Source: Deinococcus aquaticus (GTDB lineage: Bacteria; Deinococcota; Deinococci; Deinococcales; Deinococcaceae). From it: a stretch of 64,000 nucleotides of DNA. Below the pieces are notes generated by a model. That model did no database searches. It was given only the letters and a program-made list of their open reading frames with translations, and had not been told where the DNA came from. Each line of letters opens with the position of its first letter. The first letter of the stretch is position 1. Positions 1 to 7,635 of this stretch are shown here, piece after piece. The DNA lies in assembly GCF_028622095.1 (NCBI RefSeq), contig NZ_CP115167.1:1-64000 (forward strand), written 5' to 3'. A program made the position numbers and the translations under genes.

Positions 1-290
1 GTGGCGCGGCGCGCGGCACCTACCAGGCTGCGCATGCGGGCGCCCAGGGCCTGGGACTGACGGTCGGTGAACAGGCCGCTGTAGCCGGCGGCGCCCAGAT
101 ACCCGCTGCGCACGGGTTCGCCGTCCTGGACGGGCAGTTCGGCGAAGATCTGCGTGAGGACGGCCGCGGCGTGGGCGCGGTCGACGGTCCAGCTGCTGCG
201 GGTCCGGTAGACCGCGACGCCGTCTACCAGGACGCCTGCGAGGGCGCCGGCGGGGAGCTGCTGCTGGGGGATGAGTGCGGTGGTCATCAT
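1..290 (-). CDS. hypothetical protein, 3' part outside window
   Basis: The reading frame starts at an ATG (290, reverse strand) and stays open for 96 codons to the window edge. A strong ribosome site (AGGAGG) lies 7 bases before the start, which decides it. The visible N-terminal part begins MMTTALIPQQQLPAG and contains no motif I recognise. It is read away from the operator-bearing region at 320-372, so it is probably under control of the phage repressor and may be an early gene. Function unknown; the missing C-terminal part could change this. Confidence 0.6.
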   Translation of the reverse strand, partial: MMTTALIPQQQLPAGALAGVLVDGVAVYRTRSSWTVDRAHAAAVLTQIFAELPVQDGEPVRSGYLGAAGYSGLFTDRQSQALGARMRSLVGAARRA

Positions 291-322
291 GGGGTGTCCT
301 CCTGGGGGTGCCTCTTGTGTTC

Positions 323-352
323 AGTGTACCCCAGGGTTACATTAGAAATCAA
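323..352. promoter_or_regulatory. divergent promoter pair around operator O1
   Basis: On the plus strand TTGTGT (315-320), a 17-base spacer and TACATT (338-343) resemble a sigma-70 promoter aimed at the 508-residue gene. On the minus strand TTGATT (352-347), an 18-base spacer and TACACT (328-323) point to the gene at the left edge. The operator-like palindrome at 326-340 lies between these boxes, so a bound repressor would block both directions. The promoters are predicted only from sequence resemblance. Confidence 0.45.
326..340. promoter_or_regulatory. operator-like site O1
   Basis: GTACCCCAGGGTTAC is an imperfect palindrome whose reverse complement, GTAACCCTGGGGTAC, matches the site at 3176-3190 at 14 of 15 positions and the site at 3092-3106 at 13 of 15. 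The recurrence of one motif in all promoter regions of the control module is the reason for calling it a repressor/Cro operator. Confidence 0.6.
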
Positions 353-357
353 ATGAA

Positions 358-372
358 GACCCAGGGATACAT
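358..372. promoter_or_regulatory. operator-like half-site O2
   Basis: GACCCAGGGATACAT keeps the CCCAGGG-TAC core of O1 and lies 32 bases downstream of it, just before the start of the 508-residue gene. It is the weakest of the five copies. Confidence 0.4.
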
Positions 373-388
373 ATGGAAGGTGAACCTC

Positions 389-1915
389 ATGGGGGGGGTC
401 GGTGAGAAATTCACGCGCCACGCGGGCGGCACGTGGAAAACTGGGCAACCATTCATGCCACAGACGCTCGTGCTCACCGCCCTGCCCAAACCCTTCGACG
501 CACTCGAATGGGAGCAGCGCCAGTGCTCCATGAGCTGGCAAGAGCTCGCCGCCTCCGTTGACGACGCCGACCCGAATGTCACGTCCCTGCGCCTTCTCGC
601 CACGCTCGGTTCACGCGAAGATGACGAGATCAGACCCGTACTGGCGCGGCTCGACACGAGCGAACCTCTCGCCCGCGGCGCGCAGCTCTTGGCGCTCAAC
701 GACCTGAAACGTTACGGCGAGGTCGTGATTCACGCCCGCAACACCTATCCGACCGGCGCCACGGAAGAAGAACTCTTCAACGCGGCCACGGTCTCATTTG
801 CCGTAGGCCTGAGCTGCAGCGTGCTGGAGATGCCGGAGGCAGAAATCCACCTGCACGCGGCGGCCATGCTGGCCCGGGCCCTGCGCATGAGCAACCGCAT
901 CCAGCTGTGCGAACTGGAGTACGAAGGAACGCGCGCCCGGATGGGTCAGGGCAGCATCGAGGCGATCGACCGCATCATGGCCGCGCATGAAGCTCCTGCA
1001 CGACGCCGCCAGCACGCGAACCGAATGAAGGCAGACATCGCCCTGACCCTGGGCGACTACGGACTGGCACTCAGTCTCGTCGGCCCGGCGGACGTGCGCG
1101 GGCTGGTCGCCACGGCGCTGCTGGGAGGCGACGTGCAACTGCCGGATATCGAGGCGGTCCGCTCCAGCCCGTACGCGCACCTGGCGCAGGCGCTGCACTC
1201 GCCAGTGGTGCCAGTTCCCGCTGGCGTGACTATCCGTCCGTTTACCGGGTACGCCGGACTGCTGCGGGTGGCCCGCCTACTGGCCGAACCCGGTGGAGCC
1301 GATCAGGCAGGCACGTTGCTCGCCAGCATGGAAACCATGGCCCCGGATCAGCGCGTGATGCTGGGCGGCCTGATTCTGTGGGCCCACGCACTCGGGGCCG
1401 AGGTTCAGCAGTCTCCCCGGGAGGTGCTGGACCTGATCAGGTCCGGGTGGCAACGCATGACCGTGCACCGGGCCCTGGCGCTGTACCTCCGCGAGCGGAT
1501 GCCGGATGTGCTGATGATCCTGGCTCACCTGCCCGGTGCTCCGGTCGAGTACGTCGACCTGATCATGACCCTGCCCCTCATGGTGGGGAACGCTGTGCGG
1601 TTCGAGGGGCGGGTGCTGGGTCTGCCCGCCCAGCGGGGTGCAAGCATCCAGGCCCGCGAACTGACCCTCAAGGCGCCGACGCGGATGCACTCCATGCAGA
1701 AGAAACGGTATAGCGACGCCTGGGCTGACCTGCCCCTGCAGGGACGTCCGGTCGTCTCCCTGGCCCGGATAGCACGGGCCGTGCGCTGGGCCGCCGAGGT
1801 GCCCGGCGAATCGCGGGCCACCTGGGAACTGACGCTCAGCGCACTGGTCAAACTTGCCCGCGGCCCAGAGTTCGTTGAGAAGCTCGGTGCGTATGTCACC
1901 CTGCGCAACACGTAG
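389..1915 (+). CDS. hypothetical alpha-helical protein, 508 aa
   Basis: The start is placed at the ATG at 389 because GGAAGG (375-380) sits 8 bases ahead; an earlier in-frame ATG at 353 lacks a ribosome site. The protein is rich in Ala, Leu and Arg, with repeated amphipathic helices that resemble a helical-repeat (TPR-like) protein, but no defined family motif was recognised. No signal peptide or membrane segment is visible. It follows two operator-like sites, so it may be part of the repressor-controlled early set or a gene expressed in lysogens. Function unknown. Confidence 0.7.
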   Translation: MGGVGEKFTRHAGGTWKTGQPFMPQTLVLTALPKPFDALEWEQRQCSMSWQELAASVDDADPNVTSLRLLATLGSREDDEIRPVLARLDTSEPLARGAQLLALNDLKRYGEVVIHARNTYPTGATEEELFNAATVSFAVGLSCSVLEMPEAEIHLHAAAMLARALRMSNRIQLCELEYEGTRARMGQGSIEAIDRIMAAHEAPARRRQHANRMKADIALTLGDYGLALSLVGPADVRGLVATALLGGDVQLPDIEAVRSSPYAHLAQALHSPVVPVPAGVTIRPFTGYAGLLRVARLLAEPGGADQAGTLLASMETMAPDQRVMLGGLILWAHALGAEVQQSPREVLDLIRSGWQRMTVHRALALYLRERMPDVLMILAHLPGAPVEYVDLIMTLPLMVGNAVRFEGRVLGLPAQRGASIQARELTLKAPTRMHSMQKKRYSDAWADLPLQGRPVVSLARIARAVRWAAEVPGESRATWELTLSALVKLARGPEFVEKLGAYVTLRNT

Positions 1916-1947
1916 AAAGTACCTGACGGAATCTCTAGGCTGGGGGC

Positions 1948-2193
1948 ATGAAGAAATTCATTGTCCCCGTTGTTCTGATGCTCTCCGCTCTGCTCGCCGC
2001 GCCGGCGACCGCTGCTGTGGCCGATGTGCCTGCTGGCCAGACAATCGTTGTGCCGGTCGTTCCCACTGCTCCGGTTCACACTGCTCCGGTGCCGGCCCTT
2101 CCCGGCCCCGTTCTTCCCGTGCCGGTCGACCCGAACTCTGGCGGGGGCGCCTCGGCCATGAGTGACGGAGTCGGCCCGTGCGGCGGCTGCTGA
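1948..2193 (+). CDS. small secreted Pro/Val-rich protein
   Basis: This 81-residue product opens with MKKF and a hydrophobic stretch ending in APATAA, a typical Sec signal peptide with likely cleavage near residues 20-23. The rest is low-complexity Pro/Val/Ala sequence with repeated PVP and APV units, and it ends in CGGC. There is no lipobox. GC-rich repeat-like composition suggests a surface or periplasmic linker-type protein; it could be a lysogenic-conversion gene. No known function. Confidence 0.55.
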   Translation: MKKFIVPVVLMLSALLAAPATAAVADVPAGQTIVVPVVPTAPVHTAPVPALPGPVLPVPVDPNSGGGASAMSDGVGPCGGC

Positions 2194-2374
2194 CTCCAGT
2201 CTGTCTAGACTGATCGGTGATTCGTGTGTGATAACCATGTGGTTGCTCCGTGATTCTGCCGTCCCTCTCAGTCCGGCACTCTTCGGTGCCTACCACTTGG
2301 TGAGCACGTAGTTTCAGATCCGTGAGCTCCCACCGCCTGAAATCTCCCATCCCAGTCCGTCATATCGGAGCATT

Positions 2375-2422
2375 CAGAACAGCTGTTCCAGGCGCAACGT
2401 TGCGCCTGGAACAGCTGTTCTG
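2375..2422. repeat. 48-bp perfect palindrome
   Basis: Two 24-base arms meet at 2398/2399 without a loop; the right arm begins GTTGCGCCTGGAACAGC and the left is its exact complement. It lies between the convergent ends of the secreted-protein gene and the repressor gene. No T tract follows on either side. It may be a bidirectional terminator, a protein-binding site, or an element able to extrude a cruciform. Confidence 0.7.
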
Positions 2423-2460
2423 GCATGCATATCTGCCGACTCCCGCAGCTCTGCAGGAGG

Positions 2461-3033
2461 CTACTGAGGTTCTGGCTGATCTGAAATACGGACCCCTGCA
2501 AACGCCCCGTGCAGCTGAGCGTCCGGATGCACATCCGCCGGAGGCAGAGCGTACAACTGTCCGTTGAGGGTCACGATTTGTAGGCCGGTCTGGTCTGCGT
2601 GATTCGTGAGCACCTCCAGTCCCGCCCCGGCGGGCAGGAACAACATGCCCTGGAGTGATTGGGTGTCCAGCGCGATCATGCCCAGTGAGGCGTTGACCTG
2701 CCGCGTAACCTCGCCGCTCGGGTTTTCGAATCCGCGCCAGCGGGAGCGCAGGTCCTGCGGGATACCGAACATCTCCCAGGCGCGTTCCAGCGACATGCTG
2801 AAAGCGCCCAGCAGGCCGCTGATGGTGTGCGGATCGAGATCCAGGACTGAGTACTCCTTCTTGCCGGTTTTGGTTGTCTCGAAGCCCCGGATCAGGCGGT
2901 GGATATGGCCGCGCGATACGCCACTCTCCCGCGCGACCTTGACAATCCCTCCGTTCTGCTTGACCACCCATGCCAGCATCTGGCGGCGCTCGGAGTCATT
3001 GGTTACGGTTGGGGGGCGGATTACGTTCGCCAC
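2461..3033 (-). CDS. HTH transcriptional repressor (CI-like)
   Basis: The start is a GTG at 3033 with GAGGAG six bases ahead, giving 190 residues. Residues about 26-50 form a helix-turn-helix (GGIVKVARESGVSRGHIHR), and the remaining 140 residues would be an oligomerisation or effector part; no S24 protease motif was seen, so RecA-stimulated self-cleavage is not supported. Its own predicted promoter, TTGCTA-17-TACCGT on the minus strand, contains operator 3092-3106 in the spacer, implying autoregulation. It is divergent from the Cro-like gene, the usual layout of a lysogeny switch. Role inferred from position and HTH. Confidence 0.75.
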   Translation of the reverse strand: MANVIRPPTVTNDSERRQMLAWVVKQNGGIVKVARESGVSRGHIHRLIRGFETTKTGKKEYSVLDLDPHTISGLLGAFSMSLERAWEMFGIPQDLRSRWRGFENPSGEVTRQVNASLGMIALDTQSLQGMLFLPAGAGLEVLTNHADQTGLQIVTLNGQLYALPPADVHPDAQLHGAFAGVRISDQPEPQ

Positions 3034-3082
3034 TGCATGCTCCTCGTGTTGTCCGAGCAGGCTTGTGCCCGCTCGGGATACC

Positions 3083-3106
3083 GTTACGGTAGTAACGCAG
3101 GGGTAC
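3083..3106. promoter_or_regulatory. operator-like site O3 in repressor promoter
   Basis: GTAACGCAGGGGTAC (3092-3106) matches the motif at 13 of 15 positions, and overlaps a second small palindrome GTTACGGTAGTAAC (3083-3096). Both fall within the predicted minus-strand promoter of the repressor gene. Confidence 0.6.
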
Positions 3107-3164
3107 TTTAGCAATCACACAATGGGGGATGTGACACGCCTGTGGCGTCGCGTCCCTCTTTCGC

Positions 3165-3193
3165 TTGCCATAAACATAACCCTGGGGTACATT
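3165..3193 (+). promoter_or_regulatory. promoter of Cro-like gene with operator O4
   Basis: TTGCCA (3165-3170), a 17-base spacer and TACATT (3188-3193) make a near-consensus promoter. The operator copy at 3176-3190 (ATAACCCTGGGGTAC) fills the spacer and touches the -10 box, so binding would exclude RNA polymerase. Confidence 0.65.
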
Positions 3194-3206
3194 GCCACCG
3201 TGACGG

Positions 3207-3221
3207 GAAACTCAGGGGTAC
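3207..3221. promoter_or_regulatory. operator-like site O5
   Basis: GAAACTCAGGGGTAC matches the motif at 12 of 15 positions. It lies 31 bases after O4, between the promoter and the Cro-like start, a spacing compatible with cooperative binding on the same DNA face. Confidence 0.5.
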
Positions 3222-3244
3222 AGGGCGTACAGCAGAGGTGGACA

Positions 3245-3487
3245 GTGGACAACACTGCCCACCTCCGTCAGCCCCGCCAACTAAACCCCAGCAAACTCAT
3301 CGCCGCCCGCCACGCCGCAGGCATCGACACCCAATGGCAGATGGCCACCATGATCGGCATGACGCGCGGCCGCTACAACCGCTGGGAGCAGCCCAACCCA
3401 CCCACCAACCTCCCCCACCGCATCGTCGGCCCACTGCTGGTCATCCTCGGTGTCCGCTGGGAGGACATCAGCGACCCCATCCCCTAA
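3245..3487 (+). CDS. Cro-like HTH protein
   Basis: An 80-residue protein starting at GTG 3245, preceded by AGAGGTG. The middle part (MATMIGMTRGRYNRWEQ) reads as a Cro/XRE-type helix-turn-helix in which the recognition helix is followed by the usual RWE; the tail VRWEDI resembles the end of small DNA-binding phage regulators. It is divergent from the repressor, first gene of the rightward early transcript, and its promoter holds two operator copies. It is therefore best read as Cro or an early activator. Confidence 0.7.
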   Translation: MDNTAHLRQPRQLNPSKLIAARHAAGIDTQWQMATMIGMTRGRYNRWEQPNPPTNLPHRIVGPLLVILGVRWEDISDPIP

Positions 3488-3504
3488 TCCATCTCCACCC
3501 CACC

Positions 3505-3526
3505 CCCGCGCCCAGCGGGCCTTTTT
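3505..3526 (+). terminator. rho-independent terminator
   Basis: CCCGC (3505-3509), a five-base loop, GCGGG (3515-3519), then CCTTTTT. It closes the Cro-like gene just 17 bases after its stop codon. Confidence 0.75.
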
Positions 3527-3814
3527 ACGGTCACACGGCGATATCCCGACCGCCATAACGACGGGAATCCAGGGCGAAAGCCCACGCACACACGTGCGAG
3601 ACGCATGACAGACGAACGACAGACCCAGCCCCCAGCAGCGTCACGCCGCCGGGAGATCACTGGCGCGCCACGGGTTCCCAGGCGCGAGACAGCAGGGAAC
3701 TGCGGGAACGAGCCCGCCAAACAACTCGGGCACCTTAGAGGCCTCCCCACGCAGCCAAGAGGAGCAATGCGTGCCGACCACCCAACCCCGCGCCCAGACG
3801 ACCGGGCGCGTCAC

Positions 3815-3863
3815 GGAGCGGCCCCAACCCGGTGGGCTGCCGGTTCAAGCCCGGCCCGTTCCG
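3815..3863 (+). ncRNA. tRNA-like element A (acceptor and T-arm, no anticodon arm)
   Basis: GGAGCGG (3815-3821) can pair over seven positions (one G-T) with CCGTTCC (3856-3862). Between them is a perfect T-arm: GCCGG, loop TTCAAGC, CCGGC (3839-3855), with conserved TTC and A58. A short CCC..GGG hairpin resembling a D-arm loop (AACCCGGT) precedes it. There is no room for an anticodon arm, so it is not a working decoding tRNA. It may be the tRNA 3' part kept in a phage attachment site, or a decayed tRNA. Confidence 0.35.
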
Positions 3864-4189
3864 CACAGCACCCGACCCCAGGCCGGAGGCACAACCAGCG
3901 CCGCTCCAGCAGCGGCGTGATCACCTCACCACGGTCTTTCAGGGGCTGCCACCGACGAGCGCAGCCCCGCACTCTTGAAGCCCGCACCGTGGAGGGCGCC
4001 CGCCATGCCGTTCCAGCACCACGCGGCCCCTCCATACGCGACGGCCCCCAGGCCGCCCCACAGCCCCGCCGGGGGGTGAAGCCCGGCACCGGAGCCCCGC
4101 CTTGCACCGATCCCGCCCACGAGCCCGCAGCCCCCCACCAGACGTCCGTCACGACCCCCCCAACGCGGTGGAAGCACTGGGGGGCTTTT

Positions 4190-4234
4190 CCCGGTCCAGG
4201 CAGGGCCGCGCGGGTTCGATTCCCGCCACCGGGA
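4190..4234 (+). ncRNA. tRNA-like element B (acceptor and T-arm only)
   Basis: A perfect T-arm, GCGGG, loop TTCGATT, CCCGC (4210-4226), is followed by CACCGGG and A; CCCGGTC (4190-4196) pairs with the latter at six of seven positions. Only 13 bases lie between acceptor and T-arm. As for element A, this looks like the 3' part of a tRNA. It ends 18 bases before the next gene start. Confidence 0.35.
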
Positions 4235-4252
4235 CCCACCACAGGAGGCATG

Positions 4253-4711
4253 ATGACCACCCAGACGTCCATCACCCTAGGCCAAATCCTCACGGCCGAC
4301 ACCACCACACTGTTCCTGCGTCTCCAGCCGTACGTGCGCATGTGGAAGGCCGACCCCCAGGACGGCACAGCCCAGCAGACGTGGCATATGAGCCTCGACG
4401 GGGACGCATACGCGGACTGCGACATCACCCTGGGGGAGTGCGGTCACGCCCAGCGCAGCGCCCTGTTCACCCGCGCCCTCATGCACGCTGCCAGCGCGTA
4501 CGGCCTCATACTGGGCCTCACCCGCCTGGGCAGCAGCACGCCCGGCCAGGATGACCTCTTCGAGGCCACCGTCCGCTTCCGCGAGCACGCCGAGATCTCC
4601 TTCAACGTGCAGTTCGAGGTCCGCGCCGCCTCACCCGAACTCGCGCTGATGCGGGCATTCCTGAGTCACCTCGCGGGCAACATGAACCCCGCAGATGACC
4701 AGGAGCCGTGA
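4253..4711 (+). CDS. hypothetical protein, 152 aa
   Basis: AGGAGG is four bases before the ATG at 4253 (another ATG at 4250 is too close), fixing the start. The product is soluble, acidic in its C-terminal half and shows no recognised motif. It overlaps no neighbour and is followed after one base by the next gene, with which it likely shares an mRNA. Function unknown. Confidence 0.65.
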   Translation: MTTQTSITLGQILTADTTTLFLRLQPYVRMWKADPQDGTAQQTWHMSLDGDAYADCDITLGECGHAQRSALFTRALMHAASAYGLILGLTRLGSSTPGQDDLFEATVRFREHAEISFNVQFEVRAASPELALMRAFLSHLAGNMNPADDQEP

Positions 4712-4712
4712 G

Positions 4713-5087
4713 ATGCTCACCGCTCAGGACGCCGCACGCATCCACCAGGAGCACAACCCCAACCTGACCCCGCAAGAACAGGCGCGGCGCGAAGTCGACA
4801 AGCTCGTGCGCGGTTACGTCCAGGTAACTGCCCTCAAGGGCACGTCCCTGGACCTGACCCTCGCGCGGGTGGATCTGACCACTGAGATCGCCCAGGAATT
4901 CAACCGGCTCGGGTACGGCGTGACGTACGAACTGCTCGACGGGATACCGAACGGCAAGATGCGCGTGACATGGCCGCAGGTGCCCTGGCAGGGTCCCAAA
5001 CCCCCACCGCCAGCCGATCCGCCCCAGGTCATGAAGGTCAGCACGCCCTGGCCCGCGCGTCTGCTCAGACGCCTCGGCCTCACCTGA
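4713..5087 (+). CDS. hypothetical protein, 124 aa
   Basis: The ATG at 4713 is chosen over 4695 because AGGAG (4701-4705) is seven bases upstream. The first 70 residues are helical and charged (LTPQEQARREVDKLVRGY), the C-terminal part is Pro-rich (PKPPPPADPP) and ends in a basic PARLLRRLGLT. No known family. It is in the same small operon as the preceding gene. The 170 bases after it contain no gene that I can support. Confidence 0.6.
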   Translation: MLTAQDAARIHQEHNPNLTPQEQARREVDKLVRGYVQVTALKGTSLDLTLARVDLTTEIAQEFNRLGYGVTYELLDGIPNGKMRVTWPQVPWQGPKPPPPADPPQVMKVSTPWPARLLRRLGLT

Positions 5088-5258
5088 AGCGCTCCTCCGG
5101 AGGGCCGCCGCGCCCTCCCGCACCGGGCTGCGCGCGGCCGACGTCGCCGCCACCCGACCACCCGCCGCAGGCCAGCGGCCCACCCTGGCCAGTCCATCCC
5201 TGGAGGTCCCCCCGCAAGACCGCCCCCGCCCCCCGCCCAGCATTCAGAAAGGACGTCC

Positions 5259-5798
5259 ATGATCAGTCCCGCACCCCTGCCCGCCCTGCTGCCGCGCACG
5301 GACATCACGCGCCTTCACTTCACGCCCGGACGGCCCGCGCCCCGCCACACCAGCGACGGCCTGAACCTCCTGCGCGAGGCGATCGCGCACGTGCAGGTGT
5401 TCCTGGTCCGGACCGAGCGGGGCGTGCCGACCCGCGTGATGCGCGCCCTCCGGCCCGAGGAGGTCGGCACCCACCAGCTCGTCCCTGACCTCACCGCCTA
5501 CGCCTGGGGCTTCATCCAGCACGCGGACGATCAGTCCGCCCGCACCTACCTCCTCGTGGTCGCGCAGCACGAGGTCCGCGAACCCTACCCGGACGAGGAC
5601 CTCGAATTCTGGGGCCAGCACGGCCCGGTCCGGAACGGCCGCGAGATCCCGGACCGCCGCCCCACCACGCCCGTCAGCGCACCCGCGCCCGCCGCACCCA
5701 GACCGGCGAAACCCAAGCCGTCCAAGCCCCCCAAGCCCCGCCCGGACGGCCGCGCGGGCAAGAAAGGCCCGAAGAACAAGGGCCGCAAGCGGCGCTGA
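5259..5798 (+). CDS. hypothetical protein with basic tail, 179 aa
   Basis: AAAGGA precedes the ATG by five bases. Residues 1-130 form a mixed alpha/beta, acidic domain; from about residue 135 the chain becomes Pro/Lys-rich (KPKPSKPPKPRPDG) and ends KNKGRKRR, a probable nucleic-acid-binding tail. It converges on the integrase gene with a gap of one base. No family recognised. Confidence 0.65.
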   Translation: MISPAPLPALLPRTDITRLHFTPGRPAPRHTSDGLNLLREAIAHVQVFLVRTERGVPTRVMRALRPEEVGTHQLVPDLTAYAWGFIQHADDQSARTYLLVVAQHEVREPYPDEDLEFWGQHGPVRNGREIPDRRPTTPVSAPAPAAPRPAKPKPSKPPKPRPDGRAGKKGPKNKGRKRR

Positions 5799-5799
5799 T

Positions 5800-6774
5800 C
5801 TACCAGTCCGCGTTGACTTTCGGTTTCTGCCCGCGGGCGTAATCGACGTAGATCTCGCTGCTGTCGATGCTGCGGTGCCGCAGGGTGTCCCGCACGGCCA
5901 GCAGGTCGTTCGTGGCGACGTACACCTTGGTGCCGGCGCTGTGGCGCAGGCCGTGCACCTCACGGCCCTCGTACACCACGCCCGCCTCACGGCACACCCG
6001 CTCGACGGCGCGACCCACGTTCCGGCTGGAGCGGATCAGCAGGACCGGGTCGCTCGGCTTGACCTGCCCGCGCATGCCCCGCCAGGAGCGCAGCGCGGCC
6101 GTCGCCGAACGGGACAGTGCCACGTCCTGCCGGCGGCCCCGTTTGCCTTGCACGTTGATGAACGGCGCCGGGCCGTCCAGGTGGACGTCCCCCCACGCGA
6201 GGGAGCGCATCTCCGCGTTGCGCAGACCGCAGTGCGCGCCGAGCAGCAGGATGACCATCTCCTGCGGCCCGGCCGTCAGCATCATCGCCGCGAGATCCGC
6301 GTCCGTGTACGGTTTGCGCTTCTCGTGCCGGGGCGTCGGATCAGGCGCGGTGCGCACGTCCGTGAACGGCGCCGATTCCGTCGCGCCGCTCCACCGCAGC
6401 GCGCCGTACAGCGCGCGCGCCGCCGCGAGACGCGTCCGGACGCTCGACGGGGCCAGTTTCAACCCCTCCAGGTGCCGCGCGAAACGGTACCCGTCGCGCC
6501 CACCGGGCCGCAGCAGACTCACGCCAGCGGGGGCCGCCCAGTCCAGGAACACCTGCAGGCCGATCCGGTAGCTCGACAGCGTGTGATCACTCACCCGCGC
6601 GCCGCGCCGCCCCTGCGTCACCAGGAACGACTCCACCAGCACCCACAACCCCTCCGCGTCCGCGTCCCGCGCGGCACGTACCGCCTCGCGGCGCAGCGCC
6701 TCCGGTTCGAGCGCCGCGAGGCGATCGGCGCGGGCCTGCAACTCCAAGTTGTGCTGGACGAGCGCGAACGACAT
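5800..6774 (-). CDS. tyrosine recombinase / phage integrase
   Basis: The 324-residue protein has the two-part structure of XerC/D-like integrases: a SAM-like N-terminal core-binding domain (about 45-135) and a catalytic domain (about 150-320). All catalytic residues are visible: R185 in GLRNAE, K211 in GKRGRR, H274 and R277 in HGLRH, H300, and nucleophile Y309. The start at ATG 6774 lies 36 bases from the divergent gene at 6811. It would integrate the element by site-specific recombination or resolve its dimers. The two tRNA-like elements at 3.8-4.2 kb are candidate attachment sites, but they are not adjacent. Confidence 0.9.
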   Translation of the reverse strand: MSFALVQHNLELQARADRLAALEPEALRREAVRAARDADAEGLWVLVESFLVTQGRRGARVSDHTLSSYRIGLQVFLDWAAPAGVSLLRPGGRDGYRFARHLEGLKLAPSSVRTRLAAARALYGALRWSGATESAPFTDVRTAPDPTPRHEKRKPYTDADLAAMMLTAGPQEMVILLLGAHCGLRNAEMRSLAWGDVHLDGPAPFINVQGKRGRRQDVALSRSATAALRSWRGMRGQVKPSDPVLLIRSSRNVGRAVERVCREAGVVYEGREVHGLRHSAGTKVYVATNDLLAVRDTLRHRSIDSSEIYVDYARGQKPKVNADW

Positions 6775-6810
6775 GCGCCCAGCATAGACCCCCGCCCACA
6801 GGAGCCAGCC

Positions 6811-7635
6811 ATGAAAACATTCCGTTTCCCCGCGCACCTCGTCCTGCAGCTGCTCCAGCACGGCAGCGCCACGCACCTCAGCAGTCCGCTGTACACCCCG
6901 GACGCCACCCTCGTCCCGCCCGACATCGACGCCGTCCCCGAACCCGGCAATGCGGGCGCCGCGTTCGCCTTCCCGCACGAAACCCTCGTGCTGTATGCCC
7001 CGACCGCGCCGCACGTGAACATCGGCGTGAAGGAACGCTGGCGGGTCGGGTCGTGGAAGGAAGGCCACATCACCGTGGATTACGCCGCGGACGGCCACGC
7101 CCGCCGCGAGTGGCTGCCGGTGCGCGAACCTCACCTGTCCACCCTGATCCGGCAGAGCTGCGCCGACCTCGACCGCGCCGGATACACGCCCGACGAGGAC
7201 GGCCGCTACACCTGGGTGCCAGGACAGGCCCCCACCCGGTGGCGTAAGCCCGACGGCATGCGCATCGGCCTGAGCCGCCTCGCCGCCGTCGTCACCCACG
7301 TGCGCCCCGTCCGGCTCAGCGCGCTGACCGAACTGGACGCCCTGAATGCCGGGATGAACAACGTCAGCGAACACTGGCTCCGGGAGCACTTCCTGTCGTA
7401 CGTCCTGGAACGCGACCGCGCGCAACTTGAGAACGCCACCAGTGAAGCCCCGACGATCATCCCGCCCAACGCCCCCACCCCCCTGGAACGCCTGCACGCC
7501 GAACTCCGCCGCCGTTACCAGCTGACGCCCCACCAGGACGCCTGGATCTGGGCCACCGACGTGCAGCGCCTCGACCAGACGCCGCTGGAGATCCGCAGGC
7601 AGGAAGTCGCCCAGCAGGACAGCGCGACCCAGTGA
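6811..7635 (+). CDS. ASCH-like phage protein, 274 aa
   Basis: AGGAG precedes ATG 6811 by six bases. Segments such as IGVKERWRVGSW, ITVDYAADG, the Arg/Ser-rich MRIGLSRLAAVVTHVRPVRL and the final WIWATDVQRL recall the phage ASCH-superfamily proteins (a beta-barrel RNA-binding fold with a K.R.W..G signature and a C-terminal NPWVWV-type strand). The match is by pattern only. The gene is divergent from the integrase and overlaps the next gene by four bases (GTGA), so translation is coupled. Confidence 0.6.
   Translation: MKTFRFPAHLVLQLLQHGSATHLSSPLYTPDATLVPPDIDAVPEPGNAGAAFAFPHETLVLYAPTAPHVNIGVKERWRVGSWKEGHITVDYAADGHARREWLPVREPHLSTLIRQSCADLDRAGYTPDEDGRYTWVPGQAPTRWRKPDGMRIGLSRLAAVVTHVRPVRLSALTELDALNAGMNNVSEHWLREHFLSYVLERDRAQLENATSEAPTIIPPNAPTPLERLHAELRRRYQLTPHQDAWIWATDVQRLDQTPLEIRRQEVAQQDSATQ

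Larger units (their letters stand above)
3528..4252. other. 725-bp non-coding structured region
   Basis: No open frame here has a ribosome site or sensible composition; the long frames present are spurious because they run antisense to tRNA-like T-arms. The stretch is very rich in C and in short inverted repeats, for example the GAAA-capped stem GGGCGAAAGCCC near 3572. Two tRNA-like elements are listed separately. It may hold an attachment site, decayed tRNA genes or structured RNAs. Confidence 0.5.

Noticed and set aside
2322..2567. Plus-strand frame across the 48-bp palindrome
   Set aside because: It runs through the palindrome and into the antisense of the repressor; no ribosome site.
2606..3487. 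293-codon plus-strand frame over the repressor
   Set aside because: Antisense to the well-supported repressor gene; only its end (from 3245) is the Cro-like gene.
3811..4428. Long minus-strand frame containing AGLEPA and GGNRTR peptides
   Set aside because: These peptides are the usual antisense translation of tRNA T-arms; no ribosome site and no coding signal.
6775..7533. N-terminal extension of the integrase frame to 577 residues
   Set aside because: It is antisense to the ASCH-like gene; the integrase starts at 6774, matching family length.
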